Positions 41,672 through 50,884 of a stretch of 53,282 nucleotides of DNA are shown here, piece by piece. Under the pieces are notes generated by a model, which was given only the letters and a program-made list of their open reading frames with translations, made no database searches and was not told where the DNA came from. This DNA comes from Sulfurovum sp. (GTDB taxonomy: Bacteria; Campylobacterota; Campylobacteria; Campylobacterales; Sulfurovaceae). The position numbers and the translations under genes were made by a program. The stretch spans positions 1-53,282 of the forward strand of contig JANTGA010000002.1 of assembly GCA_024763175.1 (NCBI GenBank), in the 5' to 3' direction. Positions within the stretch are counted from its first letter, which is position 1. Each line of letters begins with the position of its first letter.

Positions 41672-41704
41672 ATGATTCAGGTCGAATATCAAATGATACA
41701 TTAA
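41672..41704 (+). other. Possible ten-residue leader peptide before the response regulator
   Basis: AGGAG at 41662-41666 and ATG at 41672 open a ten-codon frame (MIQVEYQMIH) that ends TAA at 41702-41704. The stop overlaps the AAAGGA that serves the response regulator. The regulator frame is +1 relative to this frame. The setup looks like translational coupling, or the remains of an earlier start; it may also be chance. Confidence 0.35.
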
Positions 41705-41714
41705 AGGATATATT

Positions 41715-42395
41715 ATTATAAAAGTACTCATTATTGAGGATGATCCGGAGCTTTCACTTATTCTCACCAACTATTTGACAAAATATGATATGGAAGTGGT
41801 CGGGGCAGAGGATCCCTATATCGGCTTGTCACTTTTGACACAACATGAGTTCGATCTAGTCATCCTGGATCTGACCCTTCCCGGGATGGATGGACTGGAG
41901 ATGATACCCAAGATCAGAGAGCACTCCAGCATACCGATCATCATCTCATCCGCACGCGATGATATCACTGACAAAGTCATCGGTTTAGAGCGTGGTGCAG
42001 ATGACTATATGCCAAAACCCTACGATCCCAGAGAGCTGGTGACACGCATCAAGACGATACTGCGCCGGACAAATACCGGTGGCAATGGAAAAGATAATAA
42101 CGAAGATATATTCAAAGTGGACACTGCATCGAGAACCATTATTTTCAAGGGGAAGATGCTGGATCTCACGGCTGCAGAATATGATGTGCTTTCGATGCTG
42201 GTCTCTCATAAAAATGGCTCCGTTTCCAGGGAACAGCTTCTCTATGAGAGCGAACATATCGATGATGGAAGTTCTGTCAAAAATATCGATGTGATCATTT
42301 CAAGAATTCGACATAAAATCGCCAAAATTGACAAGGATAATATCTATATCAAGCCAATTAGAGGAGTAGGGTACCTGCTGTCTACCAACCTATGA
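41715..42395 (+). CDS. OmpR-family response regulator, ArsR(HP)-like, apparent ATT start
   Basis: The receiver domain is complete only if translation begins near 41715: ATT ATA AAA GTA CTC gives (M)IKVLIIEDDPEL with the acidic pocket, phospho-acceptor Asp52 in VILDLTLPGMDGLEM, and a lysine in DYMPKPYDPRE. A winged-helix DNA-binding domain follows (LTAAEYDVLSMLVSHKNGSV, KNIDVIISRIRHKI, IRGVGYLL). There is no ATG, GTG or TTG between the in-frame TGA at 41694 and a TTG at 41775, which would cut off the acidic pocket. AAAGGA lies six bases before the ATT. The gene overlaps the kinase gene by four bases. The kinase resembles ArsS of Helicobacter. Confidence 0.85.
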   Translation: MIKVLIIEDDPELSLILTNYLTKYDMEVVGAEDPYIGLSLLTQHEFDLVILDLTLPGMDGLEMIPKIREHSSIPIIISSARDDITDKVIGLERGADDYMPKPYDPRELVTRIKTILRRTNTGGNGKDNNEDIFKVDTASRTIIFKGKMLDLTAAEYDVLSMLVSHKNGSVSREQLLYESEHIDDGSSVKNIDVIISRIRHKIAKIDKDNIYIKPIRGVGYLLSTNL

Positions 42396-43639
42396 AAAAC
42401 CTTTCTGTTACAACTTTTATTCACCTGCTTTTTACACTGGCAATAGGGATACTGATAGTGACTTTCCTCTTCTTTGTCTCTTGGGATAAAGATAGAAGAA
42501 AGATCGAGGAGATCAATCACTATAAGTTGATAGCCGATGCCTTTCTCTCCAATGTGCAGCTCAATCCAACAGAAGAAAAACTAAAAAAATTCTACAAAGA
42601 TTTTTCGGTCAAGCCCATATCTATGGAGATCGCAAAAGAGAAGATAACCAAACATGGCAAGACTGTCTTCGGGGGAAAATCGATCTATGGGCAAGTAAGA
42701 GTCTTTGAGATAGAGGGAAAACACTACATCTATGTGCAGCGACTCGGATACAATCTGATGCTCAAAGATGCCCGACCCAAAAATTATAATTTCGGAATCG
42801 CATCGGTAGTCGGTATCTCCCTGATCATATTGCTGCTGCTGCTCTATCTGGCTATTTTGAAAAAGCTCTATCCGCTCAAGCGTCTTCATCGAGAGATCGA
42901 ACAATTTGCACAGGGAGATCTGGATGTCAAAATCTCCTATAAATATAATGATGAGATTGGAAGAATCGCCAAAAGTTTTGATGAGGCGATCAAGCACATC
43001 AAGGAGTTGATCACTTCAAAAAACCTCTTCATGCGCAATATAATGCATGAACTCAAAACCCCGATCACCAAAGGGCGTATCGTGGTTGAGTCGATCGAGG
43101 ACGAGACCATCAAGGGGATACTGGTCCGTGCTTTTGAGAGGATGAATGAGCTCATCACAGAGCTGGCGCAGGTGGAGCGTGTCACAACCCGTAATTTCGA
43201 ACCTGTTATCGTCTCAACAACACTGAGGCATATTATTGACAAAAGCCAACATCTTCTGATGGCTGACAAAGGGAGGGTATTGGTAGAGATCGATAATTTT
43301 GTCATTCAAACCGATGAAATGCTCCTTGCACTTGCCATTAAAAATCTTCTTGACAATGGGATAAAGTACAGTAAAGAGCGCCAGGTCACAGTGCAAACGG
43401 CTGAGCGAAAAAGAATAGAAATCATTTCAAACGGTGAAGTGCTCAAGCATCCGCTTTCCTACTACACAGAACCCTTCTCACAAGAAGAGAAGCGCAGCAG
43501 CGGTTTTGGGCTGGGGCTCTATATCGTTCATAGTATTCTCGAAAAACTCGGATTTACTCTGGGATATTACCATAAGAATGGAAAGAATGTCTTTGAGATC
43601 GTGATGGAAGAAGAGAAGAGAGATTTCCAAAAAAGGTAG
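42392..43639 (+). CDS. ArsS-like sensor histidine kinase
   Basis: The 415-residue kinase has two membrane segments (about 8-30 and 135-157), a periplasmic sensor of some 100 residues between them, and a HAMP-like linker. The phospho-accepting His219 is in IMHELKTPITKGRIV. The ATPase motifs are ALAIKNLLDNGIKYS (N box) and SGFGLGLYIVHSILEK (G box). The HELKTPITKGR motif is typical of the ArsS family of Campylobacterota, which senses acid in Helicobacter. What is sensed here is unknown. It overlaps the regulator by ATGA. Confidence 0.93.
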   Translation: MKNLSVTTFIHLLFTLAIGILIVTFLFFVSWDKDRRKIEEINHYKLIADAFLSNVQLNPTEEKLKKFYKDFSVKPISMEIAKEKITKHGKTVFGGKSIYGQVRVFEIEGKHYIYVQRLGYNLMLKDARPKNYNFGIASVVGISLIILLLLLYLAILKKLYPLKRLHREIEQFAQGDLDVKISYKYNDEIGRIAKSFDEAIKHIKELITSKNLFMRNIMHELKTPITKGRIVVESIEDETIKGILVRAFERMNELITELAQVERVTTRNFEPVIVSTTLRHIIDKSQHLLMADKGRVLVEIDNFVIQTDEMLLALAIKNLLDNGIKYSKERQVTVQTAERKRIEIISNGEVLKHPLSYYTEPFSQEEKRSSGFGLGLYIVHSILEKLGFTLGYYHKNGKNVFEIVMEEEKRDFQKR

Positions 43640-43658
43640 TACGGATAGTATATCCAAA

Positions 43659-44948
43659 CTACTTCCTCAATGCTTCTGCGATCAATTCAACAGGGTTTTT
43701 GAAGACGACATCAACCTCTTCTTGATGCAATGAATTGCTGATCTGCATACGGCAGGCGCTGCACTCTGCACTGACGATCTTTGCCCCGGTCTCTTTGATC
43801 ATCGCCGCCTTTGGTTTGCCCGCTGCCTCGGCGAAGTGATACTTCTCCGTCTGCATCGTGACCCCGCCAAAACCGCAGCAGCGATCAGGGTCACTCATCT
43901 CAGTGATTGCGTAGTTTTGTCTCAGCAGATTGCGCGGTTCCTGATGGACTCCTTGTACTTTTTTGGCGTGGCAGGCATCGTGATACGTGATCGTCTCTTC
44001 GATCGTTTTGCCTTTTTGGGCGAGCCGCTCTTTGAGGTCGGTCTTTTTTTCCAGCCACTCCGTCGCCATAAAGATTTTCTTATTGAGCTTATGGGCCCGC
44101 TCTGCCCAGTCGTGCATCCCGCGATTGGTCAAAAAAACTTCCCAGTCGTGCTTGATCATCGCCGAGCAGGTCGCTTCTGGGATGATGATCGCTTCGACCT
44201 CATCGATAAACGTTTCAAAGTAAGCGATGTTCTTTTTGGTCAGGGTTTCGACAGTATAGAAATCACCCGTGAAATAGGCAGGTGCAGAGCAGCAGAGCTG
44301 ATCTTTGGGGATGAACGCATCGATACCCAACTGGGAGAGTATCTCGATCAGGCTCTCCCCGATGCCGGTATAGTTGTAGTTGGCCAGACAGCCGATGAAG
44401 ATCGCGACACGTCGCTTGCCGCCGTGTGCTACTTCTTCAGGATAGCTGTTGAGAAAGCTTGTTTTTCCCAGCGAGGGGAGAAGCCTGCCGCTCTTGATGA
44501 TGGGCATCCTGAATCTGGGGATGATACCGCCACGTTTTGTATCGTCACTGAAACCACAGGTCCGGAAGGTGTAGCCCAGCTTCATCATGATATCCATCAT
44601 CTTTCGATGGCGCAGCAGGAAGAAAAAGCCCCGCTTGAACCAGGCGATCCCGAATTTGTCAGCGATATCTGCCCGTACCTCTTCGATGACCATATCGGTC
44701 GGCAGGTCATTGGGGCAGACATCGGTACAATTGGTGCAGAGGAAGCAGCTCTCAAAGATATCTTTGGCTGTTTTGTCCAGCTCGAGATGCCCCTGCTGAT
44801 AAGCACCCAGCAAGTCGATGAAGCCACGCGGTGAAGTGACTTCATCAGGGTTGACCTGGTGGATGGTGCAGACGGGGATGCATTTACCGCATTTGATACA
44901 GTTGTCACTCGTTTCGGAAAAGTTGAAAATATCTTCGGCTTTTTTCAT
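43659..44948 (-). CDS. (Fe-S)-binding oxidoreductase subunit with two CCG domains (GlcF/HdrB-like)
   Basis: The 429-residue protein starts with two 4Fe-4S motifs, CIKCGKCIPVCTIHQVNP and CFLCTNCTDVCPND. A pair of cysteine-rich CCG domains follows (FIGCLANYNYTGIG, LCCSAPAYFTGD, then HDACHAKKVQGVHQEPRN and RCCGFGGVTM). This plan occurs in glycolate oxidase GlcF, lactate oxidase LldE and heterodisulfide reductase. No FAD partner is adjacent, so the substrate is open. The ATG at 44948 begins the conserved MKKAEDIFNF; earlier starts run into hemN. It is 16 bases from hemN. Confidence 0.88.
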   Translation of the reverse strand: MKKAEDIFNFSETSDNCIKCGKCIPVCTIHQVNPDEVTSPRGFIDLLGAYQQGHLELDKTAKDIFESCFLCTNCTDVCPNDLPTDMVIEEVRADIADKFGIAWFKRGFFFLLRHRKMMDIMMKLGYTFRTCGFSDDTKRGGIIPRFRMPIIKSGRLLPSLGKTSFLNSYPEEVAHGGKRRVAIFIGCLANYNYTGIGESLIEILSQLGIDAFIPKDQLCCSAPAYFTGDFYTVETLTKKNIAYFETFIDEVEAIIIPEATCSAMIKHDWEVFLTNRGMHDWAERAHKLNKKIFMATEWLEKKTDLKERLAQKGKTIEETITYHDACHAKKVQGVHQEPRNLLRQNYAITEMSDPDRCCGFGGVTMQTEKYHFAEAAGKPKAAMIKETGAKIVSAECSACRMQISNSLHQEEVDVVFKNPVELIAEALRK

Positions 44949-44964
44949 CAATGATTCTCTTTTG

Positions 44965-46332
44965 CTAAACTGTTTTGGAGAAGCTCTTCTTGTTGCCGCC
45001 ATATTTTGCCATATAGGCATCAAAAGGCATCGCAATATTTCTGATCAGCAGGGTTCCGGTAGGGCTGACGCTGATCTTTTCGTCGGTGATGGTCACAAGG
45101 TCGCCTTCGACAAACTCCTGCAGGGATTGGAGGGCATCGGAAAAATAGACTTTGAAATCGATACCAAACTCCTCTTCGACGCGTGGAATATCGACAGCAA
45201 AGTTTGCCATCAGCTCCATGATGACTGCCTTTCGGATCTTGTCGTCATCGTGGAGCTCCACCCCTTTCTCAAAAGGGAGTCGGCCTGCATCGATCGCCTC
45301 TTCATAACGTATCATATCTTTGGTGTTTTGGGCATAGTATCTCGCTCCCTCACCGATACTGGTCAGCCCGATACCGATGAGATTGGCGCCTCCCTTGGTA
45401 GTGTAGCCCTGGAAGTTCCGGTGCAGTTCACCCTTTTCAATAGCAGTGAAGAGTTCATCTTCGGGTTTGGCGAAGTGATCCATACCGACCATCCTGTAGC
45501 CATGCCCCTCGAAGAAATCGATCGTATACTGCAAAATCTGAAGCTTGACATCGGGTGCGGGCAGGGTAGTTTCATCAAACTTCCGCATCGTCTTTTTGAG
45601 CCAGGGGACATGGGCATAGTTGAAGATTGCCAAGCGGTCGGGATTGAGGGAAAAAGCCAACTCCAGCGTCTTCTGGAAGCTTTCGAAGCTTTGATAGGGG
45701 AGGCCGTAGATGAGGTCGGTGTTGATGCTTTTGATCCCATAGCGACGTGCCAGATCGACGGCAGCTTTGGTCAGCTCATAGGGCTGGATACGGTGGATCT
45801 CCTGCTGTACTTTGGGGTCAAAATCCTGTACACCGAAACTGATACGGTTGAAGCCGTGTTTTTGAAAGACCTGCATCTGTTCTTCATTGAAAAACCTCGG
45901 GTCAATTTCGCAGCTGATCTCCGCATCGCTGCTCCAGTTGGGGAACTTGGACTTGATATAGTTGATGATTTCGTCGAGTTCGAAAGCTTTGTAAAAAGTC
46001 GGTGTCCCGCCGCCGAAGTGGAACTGTATTACTTCTCGTGACGTGTCAAGATGTCCGGCAAGGATATCGATCTCTCTCTTGAGATACTCGACATAGCGGC
46101 TCAGCTTCTCTTCTTTGGATGTGAAGACAACATTGCAGCCGCAGAAGTAGCAGGCAGAGCGGCAGAAGGGAAGATGCACATAGAGAGAGAGCTTCTCTTT
46201 CCCCTCATCGAGGTATTTCAGGTAGTTTTCATAAGGGAAATCCTCACTGAATTCCAGTGCGGTAGGGTAGCTGGTATAGCGAGGCCCCGGCTTGGAATAT
46301 TTACTGTATTTTTCGAGATCGATATGACTCAC
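44965..46332 (-). CDS. hemN: Oxygen-independent coproporphyrinogen III oxidase
   Basis: This radical-SAM enzyme converts coproporphyrinogen III to protoporphyrinogen IX in heme synthesis. The 455-residue protein shows GPRYTSYPTALEF, the cluster motif VHLPFCRSACYFCGCNVV (C-x3-C-x2-C-x-C), HFGGGTPTFY and GVQDFDPKVQQEIHRIQP. The length and the extra C of CGC are those of true HemN rather than HemW. GGAAGGAAA precedes the ATG. Confidence 0.96.
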   Translation of the reverse strand: MSHIDLEKYSKYSKPGPRYTSYPTALEFSEDFPYENYLKYLDEGKEKLSLYVHLPFCRSACYFCGCNVVFTSKEEKLSRYVEYLKREIDILAGHLDTSREVIQFHFGGGTPTFYKAFELDEIINYIKSKFPNWSSDAEISCEIDPRFFNEEQMQVFQKHGFNRISFGVQDFDPKVQQEIHRIQPYELTKAAVDLARRYGIKSINTDLIYGLPYQSFESFQKTLELAFSLNPDRLAIFNYAHVPWLKKTMRKFDETTLPAPDVKLQILQYTIDFFEGHGYRMVGMDHFAKPEDELFTAIEKGELHRNFQGYTTKGGANLIGIGLTSIGEGARYYAQNTKDMIRYEEAIDAGRLPFEKGVELHDDDKIRKAVIMELMANFAVDIPRVEEEFGIDFKVYFSDALQSLQEFVEGDLVTITDEKISVSPTGTLLIRNIAMPFDAYMAKYGGNKKSFSKTV

Positions 46333-46495
46333 TGTTTTTCCTTCCTATGCTTATATAGTCTTACTTATTCTTGTCCCAGATGATGCAGCAGGCTTCACCT
46401 CTCTGCCCGGATTTGGATCTGTAGGTTCCGCTCCACTGGAAGTTTTCAGGGTCTACACATCCTCAAATCAACAGGAGTTGTTCTATCTTCGCTAC

Positions 46496-47422
46496 TCAAC
46501 TGTCACGGTGTGCATCCAGCCAGACCATCACACCCTTTTGGGCATGGAGACGGTTTTCTGCTTCGCTGAAGATCACTTCAGCATGCGCTTCAAAGACGGC
46601 ATCGCTCACTTCATAGCCGCGATAGGCGGGTAAGCAGTGGAGAAAAATAGCATCATCCCTGGCGTGAGACATCATAGTATCATCCACGATATAGCCTGTG
46701 AAATCAGCAACACGTCTCTCTTTTTCGTCTTCCTGTCCCATCGAAACCCACGTATCGGTCGTGACGACATCTGCACCGGTGACGGCAGCCCCGGGATCGT
46801 TGCCGATGATGAGTTTCGCGCCGCTCTCCTCGGCAAAACGCATCGCATCCACGACGACAGCAGCATCACACTCATAGCCTTCCGGCGTCGAAACACGCAG
46901 TTCAAAGCCCAGCTTGGCAGCCAGCATCAGCCATGAATGTGCCATATTGTTACCATCTCCGACATAGGCACAGACAGGATTGTCCGCTTTGCCAAACTCG
47001 ATCATCGTGAGATAATCCGCCATCAATTGCACCGGATGGTATTCGTCAGTCAAGCCATTGATGACAGGGACATTGGAGTAGGCAGCGAACTCATCGAGTT
47101 TTTTTTGGGAGAAGGTGCGGATCATGACCATATCGACCATACGCGAAATGACACGCGCTGTATCTCTCATCGGCTCTCCGCGCCCCAGCTGTATGTCATT
47201 GGATGAGAGAAAGAGGCCGATGCCACCCAGCTGATAGATGCCTGTTTCGAAGCTGACACGTGTTCGTGTTGAACTCTTCTCGAAGATCATTCCTAAAGCC
47301 TGACGCTCCATATAGGGTACGTAATGTTTCTGTTTGGTCTGGGCTTTGATCTTTTGCGCCAGTGTGATCATCTCCAGGATCTCCTCTTTATTGAAGTCCC
47401 TGAGTGTCAAAAAGTGTCTCAT
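46496..47422 (-). CDS. argF: Ornithine carbamoyltransferase
   Basis: ArgF makes citrulline in arginine synthesis. The 308-residue protein has the carbamoyl-phosphate loop [25 protein letters not shown], and the ornithine-side motif [13 protein letters not shown]. The ATG at 47422 ([10 protein letters not shown]) is preferred because GAGGA lies about eight bases upstream; another ATG five codons earlier is possible. The 160 bases between argF and hemN hold no supported gene. Confidence 0.96.
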   Translation of the reverse strand: MRHFLTLRDFNKEEILEMITLAQKIKAQTKQKHYVPYMERQALGMIFEKSSTRTRVSFETGIYQLGGIGLFLSSNDIQLGRGEPMRDTARVISRMVDMVMIRTFSQKKLDEFAAYSNVPVINGLTDEYHPVQLMADYLTMIEFGKADNPVCAYVGDGNNMAHSWLMLAAKLGFELRVSTPEGYECDAAVVVDAMRFAEESGAKLIIGNDPGAAVTGADVVTTDTWVSMGQEDEKERRVADFTGYIVDDTMMSHARDDAIFLHCLPAYRGYEVSDAVFEAHAEVIFSEAENRLHAQKGVMVWLDAHRDS

Positions 47423-47552
47423 GCGAGCCGTCCTCATACGGTTTAGATTGTGAAAGAGATTATTTTAGCATAAATAAGGTTATGCCTTGCTCTATGCCGA
47501 AGGTTCGGCCCAAAGCAAGGTGCAGATAGCTTGCAGAATGGAAGCGGGTTTT

Positions 47553-48713
47553 CTACAGCTTTCCTTTGAGATCAAGCTTGAGTATCCAGACATTACTGTC
47601 TCTGCTGATCTGTGATTTTTTGTCACCGACGACCAGGTAGCCGTCTTTTGTCGTGACGATATCATATCCGGCATCATCGCTTTCTCCTCCGTAAGTGCGC
47701 TCCCACTTGAGCTTGCCTTTGGCGTCGATCTTCAAAAGGTAGAGCTCGAAGCCTTTGCGTCGGCTGAAGCTCTCTGATCGTCCCGCTATCACGAAGCCGC
47801 CATCGGGGCTTTGGGTGATGGCATACCCTTCATCATCGCGACTGCCACCATAGCTGCGTTGCCAGAGTCTCTTGCCTGTCTTGTCGGTCTTGACGACGAA
47901 GACATCGCTGCGATTCAGGCCAAAGCTGTCCGTCGTTCCGACGAGCAGGTAGCCATCTTCGACTGCGATGACATCGTGTACTACATCATCATCCTTCCCT
48001 CCATAGGCATTGTACCACTGCCACTTTCCGTTTTTGTTAAGTTTGACACTATACATATCGAAGTCGCCGTGTCCGTAACTCTCTGTTTTGCCTACCACCA
48101 GGTAGCCGTCTCCGGTATCGATAATCTTGTTGGCATAGTCATCATCTTTGCCGCCCAGATAGTGTTCCCATCCCCTTTCGCCTTCGTTGTCGAGTTTAAA
48201 AATAAATGGGCTGATATCAGATGACATGAAGTTCAAGTGCCGCTCAGTACCGGCGATCACCAGATCCTTGCCGTCTGTGGCGATAGAGCTGCCGATATAC
48301 TCATCATCTTCATCTTTGAAATAGACTTTTTGCCACACTATCTCTCCTGTGGGATTGATCTGTGTGATATAGAAGCTGAGCCGTTCATTGCCGAAGGTTT
48401 CGGTGGAGCCGACGAAAGCATACCCACCTCCAAATTTGACAATATCATTGATATACTCATCATCCTCACCGCCATAGCTTTTGGACCAGATCTTTTTGCC
48501 GTTTTTGTCTATTTTGATGAGATAGCCGTCGAAGTCTCGGTTGTCAGTAAAACTCTTGGTTTTGCCTCCGATCAGATAGCCGTCATCTGTTTGGATAACC
48601 GTTTTTGCCAGATCATCCTCTTTGCCCCCGAAAGCTTTGTCGAAAGTGACGGATCCGCCCGCCGAAAAAAGTGTCGATACCAAAAAAAGTGTCCCCAACA
48701 TTATTTTACGCAT
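47553..48713 (-). CDS. Secreted seven-repeat beta-propeller protein
   Basis: The 386-residue protein has a signal peptide (about 1-18) and then seven repeats of roughly 50 residues. Each repeat runs W-x3-(Y/F)GG-x2-DD, a GGYLVVG-type strand, a (S/T)F or SYG turn, D-x-YLxKID and a K-x-G-K turn. Acidic loops at the same place in each repeat (GGKEDD, GGEDDE, KDEDDE, GGKDDD twice, GGSRDD, GGESDD) could bind calcium. Seven such repeats would close a propeller. It lies at the periplasm or cell surface. The function is unknown, and no anchoring motif is seen. Confidence 0.82.
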   Translation of the reverse strand: MRKIMLGTLFLVSTLFSAGGSVTFDKAFGGKEDDLAKTVIQTDDGYLIGGKTKSFTDNRDFDGYLIKIDKNGKKIWSKSYGGEDDEYINDIVKFGGGYAFVGSTETFGNERLSFYITQINPTGEIVWQKVYFKDEDDEYIGSSIATDGKDLVIAGTERHLNFMSSDISPFIFKLDNEGERGWEHYLGGKDDDYANKIIDTGDGYLVVGKTESYGHGDFDMYSVKLNKNGKWQWYNAYGGKDDDVVHDVIAVEDGYLLVGTTDSFGLNRSDVFVVKTDKTGKRLWQRSYGGSRDDEGYAITQSPDGGFVIAGRSESFSRRKGFELYLLKIDAKGKLKWERTYGGESDDAGYDIVTTKDGYLVVGDKKSQISRDSNVWILKLDLKGKL

Positions 48714-48789
48714 TTCTGCCTCCCTAATTAATCTATATAATTTATGCTAATATAATCATGCTTAAATCAATGCATTATCCAATTTATTG

Positions 48790-48810
48790 GTCGCCTATCT
48801 CACCGGCGAC
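48790..48810. terminator. Possible hairpin in the gap before coaX
   Basis: GTCGCC and GGCGAC pair over six bases around a nine-base loop in the 176-base gap between the divergent propeller and coaX genes. No T tract follows. A TATAAT at 48858-48863 further right may be the coaX -10 box, but no convincing -35 box is present. Confidence 0.3.
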
Positions 48811-48889
48811 TGCACAAAATGTTACGTGATGCATATGATTATTAAGTTGTTCTGCACTATAATGAAAGCAAAGAAGAGGGGAGTGGAGT

Positions 48890-49516
48890 TTGCTGGCAGA
48901 TATCGGAAATACTCACATCCATCTCTATGACGGAGACAGTGTGGAGCATTTGTCATACGATAAGGCTATCGCAAAATATGGAGACTCTCCAGTCTCTTAT
49001 ATCACGGTCAGGCAGAGTCTGGAAAAGCGTATTTCATCGTTGTCAAATTGGCAGAATATCTCTGAAAGGATAGTGCTGGAAGGAGCCTACGATACGATGG
49101 GGGTTGATCGCAAGGCCCTCTGCCTGAGTCATGATAATGGCCTTTTTGTGGATGCAGGTTCGGCGATCACGGTCGATGTGATGAAAAGGGGAGTGTATCG
49201 GGGTGGTTTTATCCTGCCGGGGATTCGTGCAGTGCTCAGCTCGTATGCCACCATCTCCCCTGTTTTGGAGACTACCCTCAACAGAGAAGTTTCTCTCGAC
49301 ACGCTCCCCCTTGCAACCAAAGATGGGATAAGCTATGGTATAATCGCGCCCATCAAAGCAGTGCTAGAGAAGCATCAGGGCGGTCAACCGCTCTACTTCA
49401 GCGGAGGCGATGGTGCATTCCTCTCCTCTCTTTTTGAAGATTCCCTGTTCGACGAAACACTGGTTTTTCGGGGAATGCTGCAAGCACTCAAGAACTATGA
49501 AATGAATCACACATAA
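48890..49516 (+). CDS. coaX: Type III pantothenate kinase
   Basis: CoaX phosphorylates pantothenate, the first step of CoA synthesis. The 208-residue ASKHA-fold protein starts LADIGNTHIHLYDG (the phosphate-binding DxGNT motif). It has GVDRKALCL, then FVDAGSAITVDVM and GGFILPGIRAVL. It is shorter than Bacillus CoaX (about 258), as in other Campylobacterota. The start is TTG at 48890 with GAGGGGAG six bases upstream. The CoA pathway also includes coaBC in this window. Confidence 0.92.
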   Translation: MLADIGNTHIHLYDGDSVEHLSYDKAIAKYGDSPVSYITVRQSLEKRISSLSNWQNISERIVLEGAYDTMGVDRKALCLSHDNGLFVDAGSAITVDVMKRGVYRGGFILPGIRAVLSSYATISPVLETTLNREVSLDTLPLATKDGISYGIIAPIKAVLEKHQGGQPLYFSGGDGAFLSSLFEDSLFDETLVFRGMLQALKNYEMNHT

Positions 49517-49527
49517 GGATAGTATAG

Positions 49528-50148
49528 ATGTTGACGATTGCCCTGCCAAAAGGCAGAATAGCCGAGGAGACACTGGAGATATTTGCCGAGATTTTTGGGG
49601 GCGAATTCAAGTTTGAGAGCCGAAAACTGATCCTTGATATCGGGGAGTTTCGCTTTCTGAATGTACGCAACCAGGATGTGCCGACCTATGTAGAGCATGG
49701 TGCGGCTGATATCGGTGTGGTTGGGCTGGATGTGATCACTGAAAAAGAGCTCGATATTATCAATCTCCTCGATATGAATCTGGGCAGATGCAAAGTGGCG
49801 ATCGGGATCAGAAACGAAGATGAGCTCGACTGGAACAAGCCCGATATCAAAGTAGCAACCAAGATGGTGAATATCGCCAAAAACTACTTCGCCCAAAAAG
49901 CGGTCGGCGTACAGGTGATCAAACTCTACGGTTCGATCGAACTCGCACCGCTCGTCGGTTTGGCCGATGCGATCGTCGATATCGTGGAGACGGGCAACAC
50001 CATGCGTGAAAATGGCCTCAAAGTCGCTGAAGATATCATGGACTCTTCTGCACATCTGATCGCCAACAAAAACAGCTACTATGCCAAAAAAGAGGAGATC
50101 CTCTCCCTCTACGAAAAGATCAACACCGTCGTGCAGAGCCGTGTCTAA
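49528..50148 (+). CDS. hisG: ATP phosphoribosyltransferase, short form
   Basis: HisG starts histidine synthesis by joining ATP and PRPP. The 206-residue protein begins LTIALPKGRIAEETLEIF and has VPTYVEHGAADIGVVGLDVI and the PRPP loop DAIVDIVETGNTMREN. It ends soon after the catalytic core, so it lacks the regulatory C-terminal domain. Short HisG needs the HisZ subunit, which is not in the window. AAGGATAG lies before the ATG, 11 bases after the coaX stop. Confidence 0.95.
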   Translation: MLTIALPKGRIAEETLEIFAEIFGGEFKFESRKLILDIGEFRFLNVRNQDVPTYVEHGAADIGVVGLDVITEKELDIINLLDMNLGRCKVAIGIRNEDELDWNKPDIKVATKMVNIAKNYFAQKAVGVQVIKLYGSIELAPLVGLADAIVDIVETGNTMRENGLKVAEDIMDSSAHLIANKNSYYAKKEEILSLYEKINTVVQSRV

Positions 50149-50851
50149 AAGCGATGCGCTCGACCTCTATGCCAAAGTAGAGGATCTGCTCGGTGTCAAA
50201 GAGGCGACACCCGATCTCTATACGTACTATTTTCGCTTTTTGCAAACGATCGATTTTGATTCGTTACTCGACGTGGGCTGCGGCAGCGGGGATTTTTTGC
50301 TCCAGGCTAAAAGTGCCTTCGCTCCCTCAAAGCTGCTGGGTATCGACCTGAGCCCATCGATGGTAGAGCAGACAAGAGGGAGAGGGCTTGATGCCCTCTG
50401 CATCGATCTTTGCGAACTCGAAGACTCTTTTGATGTCGTTACGGCGGTCTTTGATATGCTCAACTACCTGGACAAACACGCTATCAAGCACTTCCTGGCC
50501 TGTCTGCAGGAGCGGGTGAAGCCCGGGGGCTATTTCCTCTGCGATATCAACACACGCTACGGTTTCGAAGAGGTCGCAGTCGGTTCCTTCATCGTCGATG
50601 ATGATGACCGTTTTTTGACGATCGACAGCGAATTTGACGAGGGCGTATATCATTCAGCCTTCACGCTCTTTGAAAAGAACGCCGATGCCTGTTTCGACAA
50701 GTCGACTGGAGTGATTATGCAGTTTTATCATACGATCGAGGAGCTTGCCGCATCACTGGACCAGATGGATCTGACCGAACAGAGCAATGTCACACTCTAC
50801 GCAGAGGAAGCAGACAAACAGTTCTTGGTTTTTCGCAAGCACGCAGGCTGA
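50141..50851 (+). CDS. SAM-dependent methyltransferase
   Basis: The 236-residue class I methyltransferase has the SAM-binding motif SLLDVGCGSGDFLLQA, then GIDLSPSMVEQTRGRG, and FDVVTAVFDMLNYLD as motif for the acidic residue and substrate side. KPGGYFLCDINT follows. The substrate is unknown. The GTG at 50141 overlaps the hisG stop by eight bases; an earlier ATG at 50081 would encode hisG-frame-shifted, basic sequence and is rejected. Translational coupling to hisG is likely. Confidence 0.87.
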   Translation: MSKSDALDLYAKVEDLLGVKEATPDLYTYYFRFLQTIDFDSLLDVGCGSGDFLLQAKSAFAPSKLLGIDLSPSMVEQTRGRGLDALCIDLCELEDSFDVVTAVFDMLNYLDKHAIKHFLACLQERVKPGGYFLCDINTRYGFEEVAVGSFIVDDDDRFLTIDSEFDEGVYHSAFTLFEKNADACFDKSTGVIMQFYHTIEELAASLDQMDLTEQSNVTLYAEEADKQFLVFRKHAG

Positions 50852-50884
50852 TCGCAGAGTCACTGCGATATTTTTGAACCCTTA

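Noticed and set aside
43836-46041. Two long plus-strand frames opposite the Fe-S protein and hemN
   Set aside because: They mirror well-supported minus-strand genes and have no recognisable domain.
46374-46476. A minus-strand stretch reading GCVDPENFQWSGTYRSKSG and onward, between argF and hemN
   Set aside because: About 33 codons are open but there is no usable start codon and a TGA lies directly upstream. It may be a gene remnant, but chance is as likely.
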